A stretch of DNA of 64,000 nucleotides from GCA-2746365 sp963711255 (GTDB taxonomy: Bacteria > Pseudomonadota > Gammaproteobacteria > SZUA-229), in NCBI GenBank assembly GCA_963711255.1, contig CAVQDO010000035.1, positions 62,001 to 126,000 of the forward strand. The letters are read 5' to 3'. Below the pieces are notes generated by a model. That model made no database searches and had not been told where the DNA came from. It was given only the letters and a program-made list of their open reading frames with translations. The translations under genes were made by a program, and so were the position numbers. Below are positions 59,685 through 64,000 of the stretch, one piece after another; position 1 is the stretch's first letter; the number at the start of each line of letters is the position of its first letter.

Positions 59685-62525
59685 ATGAAACAGCTTTTTT
59701 CGATTTTAGTTTGTTGTTTTATATTTAATAGTACTTCTGTTTTTGCGGTCGATCCGGGACTGGAATGGAAGACGATAGAGAATGAGCATTTATATGTTCA
59801 TTTTGCACAGGGTAATCAGGCGCTTGCAGAAAGGGCTATGGCTATTGCCGAGCTGGCGCACCAGCGTCTGACCAGGGAGCTGGACTGGGTTCCCAGGGAA
59901 AAAACACATATTATCTTAAGTGATGAAACAGACCAGCCTAATGGTTATGCCACGCCGATATATTTCAATCGCACCGTTCTGTATTTAGCGCCGCCAAGCA
60001 GTATCAATACACTGGAAGATTTTGATGACTGGTTAACGACGTTAATCGTTCATGAATATACACACATAGTCCATCTCGATAAAAGCGCGGGATCACCCGA
60101 GTACCTGAGAAAAATATTTGGCCGTTTCTTTTTTCTTTTTCCGAATCTGTATCAGCCGCTATGGGTTATAGAGGGGCTGGCAACACATAAAGAAACTGAT
60201 GTGCAGCGCGGTGTCGGCCGGGGCCAAAGTACCCTGTTTGCCAGCATGATGCGACAGGAAGTTGCCAATGGTGTGCAACCAGTATCGCATGTAAATTTAC
60301 TGGTAAATACCTGGCCGGGGGGCGCAACACGTTACCTGTATGGTGTTTATTTTATGCAGTTTCTTGCCGAGGAATATGGTGAGGATCAGCTGCAATACTG
60401 GGTCACTGAATACAGTGATAACTTGCTGCCATTTTTTATTAATACTAATGCGAAAAAAACACTAGGTAAAAACCTGGCGCCACTATGGCAGGAATTTGAT
60501 CGGTGGCTGAACGATAAATTCCAGCCACAAATACTAACGATTAAGGCTAAAGGTATTCGTCAGGGTGAGCGCTTATCGGTGGACGCATACCGAACAGATT
60601 CGGTACAGGCGGTGCTAACTGAAAAAGGTGAAGAGGTTTACTACGTAACGAGTAACGGTTATCAGCGCGCACGATTAATGCACGTCGACGCAGAAGGAAA
60701 GACCGGGGTTCTGCTTGATTTAAATAATACAGCAAACCTGGATGTTAATCCTGAGGGCAAGGTTCTGCTTACGCAAAATGAGTTCTGTAATAACTATACG
60801 ATATACAGTGATATTTATTTATACGATAAAAGCAGTGGTGAGTTAGAGCGCCTAACGGAATGTGGACGATATATATTTGCCAGCTGGATGCCGGACGCTA
60901 AACAGATAGTAGCAGTACATCATGATGCGGCACAATTTGAGTTACATCTGCTGGATGCAAAAGCACGGCTATCAGAAGTATTGTGGCAAGCAGAAAATGG
61001 TGAGATAGTCGGACAAATCGATATTTCTCCAGATGGTGAAACGGTCGCTGCATCGGTATGGCGTAAAGGCAGCGGCTGGAATATAGAACTGTTTGATCTG
61101 CATAGCCAGCAATGGCGGCCATTGACCTCTGGTGCCAGTATAGCGATGAATCCGCAGTATACTGCCGATGGTAATATTTTATATACGCTCGAAGCGGATG
61201 GCGTATATAACCTTTATCGATACTCAAGCAGCAGTATGCAAAGTGAGCAGCTAACCAATCTTATCGGTGGGGCATTTAAGTCATCGCAGGCAAAAGAAAA
61301 CGGGCCGATCTATTATTCGGGTTACGCTGCTGACGGTTATGCAATTTATAAACTGGATGAGTCAATACTAAAAAGTGCGGCATTAATTAATGAGAAAAAA
61401 GCAGTCGATGACAGTCAATTACAGTTGATTGAGTATGCGAATACTTCGTATCAGTCGCGTGATTATTCAGCACTATCAAATATGTATCCACGCTGGTGGT
61501 TCCCTGGTTTTCAATTTACCGAGCAGCGCTCGGAACTTGGTGTGACGACCATGGGTGGTGATGCACTCGGTATACATAATTATTCATTATCTGCGAGCTA
61601 CGATACAAAGCTGGATAAACCGGCAGGCAGGATTAATTATGCCTATTCTGATCAGCTGTTTTTATCGGCGGCACAAATTAATGAAATATCACTGGATACC
61701 AATAGTCAGCTAAACAGGATATCTAAACGAACGATTGCGGGGGCTGTGCTGGCATTTCATGATCGTTATATACAAACACAGTCTGATTACCTGTTCGGTG
61801 TTATTTTCGATAAAACCGCAGACGATGAACTGTTTTCCGGTGCTGCAGCATTAGACGATTTCGAAGATCACTTGCTGGGTGTCGCCTGGCTTTATAATAG
61901 CGCAGACCTTAACCCCTTATCGATCAGTTTGAATGATGGTATGAACCTGCGGCTGGTTGCGGAAGATAGTGATGCCCTGAATTCTGATTTTAGCGGCCAG
62001 GTTTATACACTGGACTGGCGGCAATATATTCGTACCGGTAAAGAAAGTGTATTTGCCGTTCGTTTTTTGCAGGGCTGGGGAACGGATCGTTCGCGAGTAT
62101 TTAAGCTGGGTGGTGAAGGTTTTAGTGATGATGCCCTGGGCATTATTTTTGGTGAAAATAATGGCGGTGTTTTCAATCAGCGCAGCTATGCACTGCGAGG
62201 CTATAAAGAAGGCCTGCCGCAGTTGCGAGGCCGACGTGCGCAGATACTGACCGGTGAATGGCGGTTCCCGATTGAACGCATTGAAAAAGGTATTATGGCG
62301 CCACCGGTCGCGATTATGCAGTGGTTTGGCAGCGTGTTTGCAGAAACCGGCAGCGCCTATAATGACTCACCCGACACCTATTATTCCAGCGCGGGTATTG
62401 AATTAAACGCAGATATTGCGCTGTTTTATAATTTAATACTGCGCACCCGCCTGGGCTATGCGCATGGCTTTGACAGCGAATTAGGCGATGACCGTGTCTA
62501 TCTCAAGATTGGTAGCAGTTTTTAA
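59685..62525 (+). CDS. Secreted metalloprotease-like protein with beta-propeller and predicted outer-membrane barrel
   Basis: 946 aa. A signal peptide (1-22, ending SVFA) precedes a peptidase-MA-like domain with the zinc motif HEYTH (123-127) and downstream glutamate in WVIEGLATHKE (163). TolB/WD40-type repeats (about 300-570; e.g. WMPDAKQIVAVHHD, QIDISPDGETVAASVWRKG) follow. A C-terminal beta-rich segment (about 620-946), with alternating hydrophobic residues and a terminal Phe, resembles an outer-membrane barrel. The active-site residues are intact, so it may cleave periplasmic or surface proteins. Substrate and role are unknown. It lies 15 bp after ubiB, possibly cotranscribed. Confidence 0.72.
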   Translation: MKQLFSILVCCFIFNSTSVFAVDPGLEWKTIENEHLYVHFAQGNQALAERAMAIAELAHQRLTRELDWVPREKTHIILSDETDQPNGYATPIYFNRTVLYLAPPSSINTLEDFDDWLTTLIVHEYTHIVHLDKSAGSPEYLRKIFGRFFFLFPNLYQPLWVIEGLATHKETDVQRGVGRGQSTLFASMMRQEVANGVQPVSHVNLLVNTWPGGATRYLYGVYFMQFLAEEYGEDQLQYWVTEYSDNLLPFFINTNAKKTLGKNLAPLWQEFDRWLNDKFQPQILTIKAKGIRQGERLSVDAYRTDSVQAVLTEKGEEVYYVTSNGYQRARLMHVDAEGKTGVLLDLNNTANLDVNPEGKVLLTQNEFCNNYTIYSDIYLYDKSSGELERLTECGRYIFASWMPDAKQIVAVHHDAAQFELHLLDAKARLSEVLWQAENGEIVGQIDISPDGETVAASVWRKGSGWNIELFDLHSQQWRPLTSGASIAMNPQYTADGNILYTLEADGVYNLYRYSSSSMQSEQLTNLIGGAFKSSQAKENGPIYYSGYAADGYAIYKLDESILKSAALINEKKAVDDSQLQLIEYANTSYQSRDYSALSNMYPRWWFPGFQFTEQRSELGVTTMGGDALGIHNYSLSASYDTKLDKPAGRINYAYSDQLFLSAAQINEISLDTNSQLNRISKRTIAGAVLAFHDRYIQTQSDYLFGVIFDKTADDELFSGAAALDDFEDHLLGVAWLYNSADLNPLSISLNDGMNLRLVAEDSDALNSDFSGQVYTLDWRQYIRTGKESVFAVRFLQGWGTDRSRVFKLGGEGFSDDALGIIFGENNGGVFNQRSYALRGYKEGLPQLRGRRAQILTGEWRFPIERIEKGIMAPPVAIMQWFGSVFAETGSAYNDSPDTYYSSAGIELNADIALFYNLILRTRLGYAHGFDSELGDDRVYLKIGSSF

Positions 62526-62632
62526 GCCGGCAAAGAGCCGGTAATCCGCCGATAAAACAAAGTTGTTCAAAGCCTGAATGACAAAGTAGAATGACAAGTT
62601 AGTCTAACAATCCAGTAACTATTGAGTCCGAC

Positions 62633-64000
62633 ATGCCAGAAACGGTTGATAATGCTTTTCATCAAATCATCAATGATGCTTCAGAATCGGATGTCTCGCA
62701 TATATTAAATGATCTGAACGATGCACAGCGACAGGCGGTAACCGCAGCGCCCGAGCATATGCTGGTGCTGGCAGGCGCCGGCAGCGGAAAAACACGCGTA
62801 CTGGTGCATCGCATCGCCTGGTTAAACCAGGTTGAAGGTGTTTCTCCTTACAATATCTTTGCGGTAACGTTCACCAATAAAGCGGCTGCAGAAATGCGCC
62901 AGCGTGTGGAAAAGTTACAGGATATGCCGATATCCGGTATGTGGGTAGGGACTTTTCATGGACTGGCACACCGCCTGTTGCGCAACCACTGGAAAGAGGC
63001 GCGCTTGCCGCAAAGTTTCCAGATACTGGATTCTGATGATCAATACCGAATGATACGCAGAATATTAAAGGCACTGGAACTGGACGAAGCCAGGTGGCCG
63101 CCAAAACAGGCGCAGGGGTTCATCAATGCGCGCAAGGATGAAGGTAAGCGGCCAGCGCATATTGATACATCGCGTAATCCAGTATATGAACAGATGGTAA
63201 GAATATATACCGCCTATGAAGTAGCCTGCGAGCGTGCAGGCGTTATCGATTTCGCCGAGATGTTATTGCGTACGCTTGAACTGGTGCGTGATAACGAGTC
63301 ATTGCTGCAGCATTACCAGAAACGTTTTCAGCATATCCTGGTCGACGAGTTTCAGGACACCAATACCATTCAATATGCCCTGATACAGTTACTGGCGGGC
63401 CAATCGAATAAAGTCTTTATCGTGGGCGATGACGACCAGGCCATTTATGGCTGGCGTGGCGCAAAGGTAGAAAATATCCAGCGTTTCCAGCGAGACTTTG
63501 CCTCGGCAGAAGTGATACGTCTGGAACAGAACTATCGCTCGACCACGACAATACTTTCAGCGGCAAATGCATTAATTGATAATAACTCGGACCGCATGGG
63601 TAAAAAACTCTGGTCCAGTGGTGCAGATGGTGAGCCGATAATATTTTATAACGCCTACGACGAACGCGATGAAGCGCAATTTGTGCTGGATAAAATAAAG
63701 CAGTTTGTCGATTTGGGCAATGCGCGAGCAGACGCCGCCATTTTGTATCGCTCAAACGCACAGTCACGTAACTTCGAGGAACGATTTGTCAGTGAAGGTA
63801 TTCCATACCGTGTGTATGGCGGTATGCGGTTCTTTGAACGTGCGGAAATTAAAAATGCGCTGGCTTATTTGCGGCTGATGGATAATGCAAACGATGACGC
63901 TTCTTTTGAGCGTGTGGTTAATACCCCAACACGCGGTATTGGTGAGCGGAGCGTAGAAAAAGTACGAGAGGTTGCAAAACAGGTAGATTGTCCGTTATGG
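62633..64000 (+). CDS. uvrD: DNA helicase II UvrD (partial)
   Basis: The N-terminal 456 codons are present; the gene runs off the right edge. The superfamily 1 helicase motifs appear in order: Walker A VLAGAGSGKTRV (46-56), Ia AVTFTNKAAAEM, the WVGTFHGLAHRLLR segment, motif II LVDEFQDTNTIQYALIQ, motif III VGDDDQAIYGWRGAKVENIQRF, and motif IV LEQNYRSTTTI. UvrD unwinds DNA in nucleotide-excision and mismatch repair. The start is the ATG at 62633; an earlier ATG at 62591 runs into a stop after three codons. It has an N-terminal extension of about 20 residues compared with the E. coli protein. Confidence 0.96.
   Translation, partial: MPETVDNAFHQIINDASESDVSHILNDLNDAQRQAVTAAPEHMLVLAGAGSGKTRVLVHRIAWLNQVEGVSPYNIFAVTFTNKAAAEMRQRVEKLQDMPISGMWVGTFHGLAHRLLRNHWKEARLPQSFQILDSDDQYRMIRRILKALELDEARWPPKQAQGFINARKDEGKRPAHIDTSRNPVYEQMVRIYTAYEVACERAGVIDFAEMLLRTLELVRDNESLLQHYQKRFQHILVDEFQDTNTIQYALIQLLAGQSNKVFIVGDDDQAIYGWRGAKVENIQRFQRDFASAEVIRLEQNYRSTTTILSAANALIDNNSDRMGKKLWSSGADGEPIIFYNAYDERDEAQFVLDKIKQFVDLGNARADAAILYRSNAQSRNFEERFVSEGIPYRVYGGMRFFERAEIKNALAYLRLMDNANDDASFERVVNTPTRGIGERSVEKVREVAKQVDCPLW

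Overview
The window is a piece of a gammaproteobacterial chromosome centred on the replication origin. The core is the classic origin gene line-up: mnmE, yidC, yidD, rnpA and rpmH on the minus strand (16451-20397), then dnaA, dnaN, recF and gyrB on the plus strand (20700-27176). DnaA boxes lie on both sides of dnaA, and two perfect parS centromere sites lie inside recF. Other gene neighbourhoods are of Pseudomonas/Chromatiales type: algZ/algR-hemD-hemY beside argH, lptM-lysA, dapF-DUF484-xerC, and hslV-hslU-DUF971-ubiE-ubiJ-ubiB. Base composition is moderate and ubiquinone genes are present. A sulfite dehydrogenase of the SoeABC type suggests a sulfur-oxidising member of the class, but the species cannot be named.

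Region by region. 1-1277 is the start of mnmG (cut by the window edge). 1278-16450 is a block of about 15 kb lying between mnmG and mnmE, which are adjacent in many relatives. It holds soeABC, purU, an alpha/beta hydrolase, a type III glutamine synthetase, a fatty acid desaturase, a PsiE-like membrane protein, DNA glycosylase tag, a Nif11-domain small protein, and a two-gene operon resembling animal creatine biosynthesis (arginine:glycine amidinotransferase followed by guanidinoacetate N-methyltransferase). 16451-27176 is the origin region. 27200-37672 carries ubiD, a periplasmic haem-motif protein behind a CRP-like site, a PhnA-like protein, a metal-type RND efflux operon lacking an adaptor gene, a glutaredoxin, a ferredoxin-reductase and a MOSC protein. 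37677-43573 holds hemY, hemD, the algR/algZ two-component pair, argH and an AraC-regulator remnant. 43566-46028 has a small operon with an Hpt protein, and an esterase. 46114-52888 is lptM-lysA, an accessory insert (2OG oxygenase, rhodanese, tandem repeats, peroxiredoxin-like protein), then dapF-DUF484-xerC. 53008-64000 is yaaA, hslVU, the ubiE/J/B set, a large periplasmic/outer-membrane metalloprotease-like protein and the start of uvrD.

The most notable system is the amidinotransferase plus methyltransferase pair at 14401-16312. Both proteins align along their catalytic regions with the animal creatine enzymes and keep the expected active-site residues, and the two genes are separated by one base. 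If the assigned substrates are right, the cell makes creatine from arginine, glycine and S-adenosylmethionine. No creatine or other phosphagen kinase is visible in the window. Other signals worth following are the parS pair inside recF, a perfect 11-bp inverted repeat over the likely dnaA promoter, absence of hemC and hemX from the hem cluster, and several palindromic or tandem repeats in accessory stretches.
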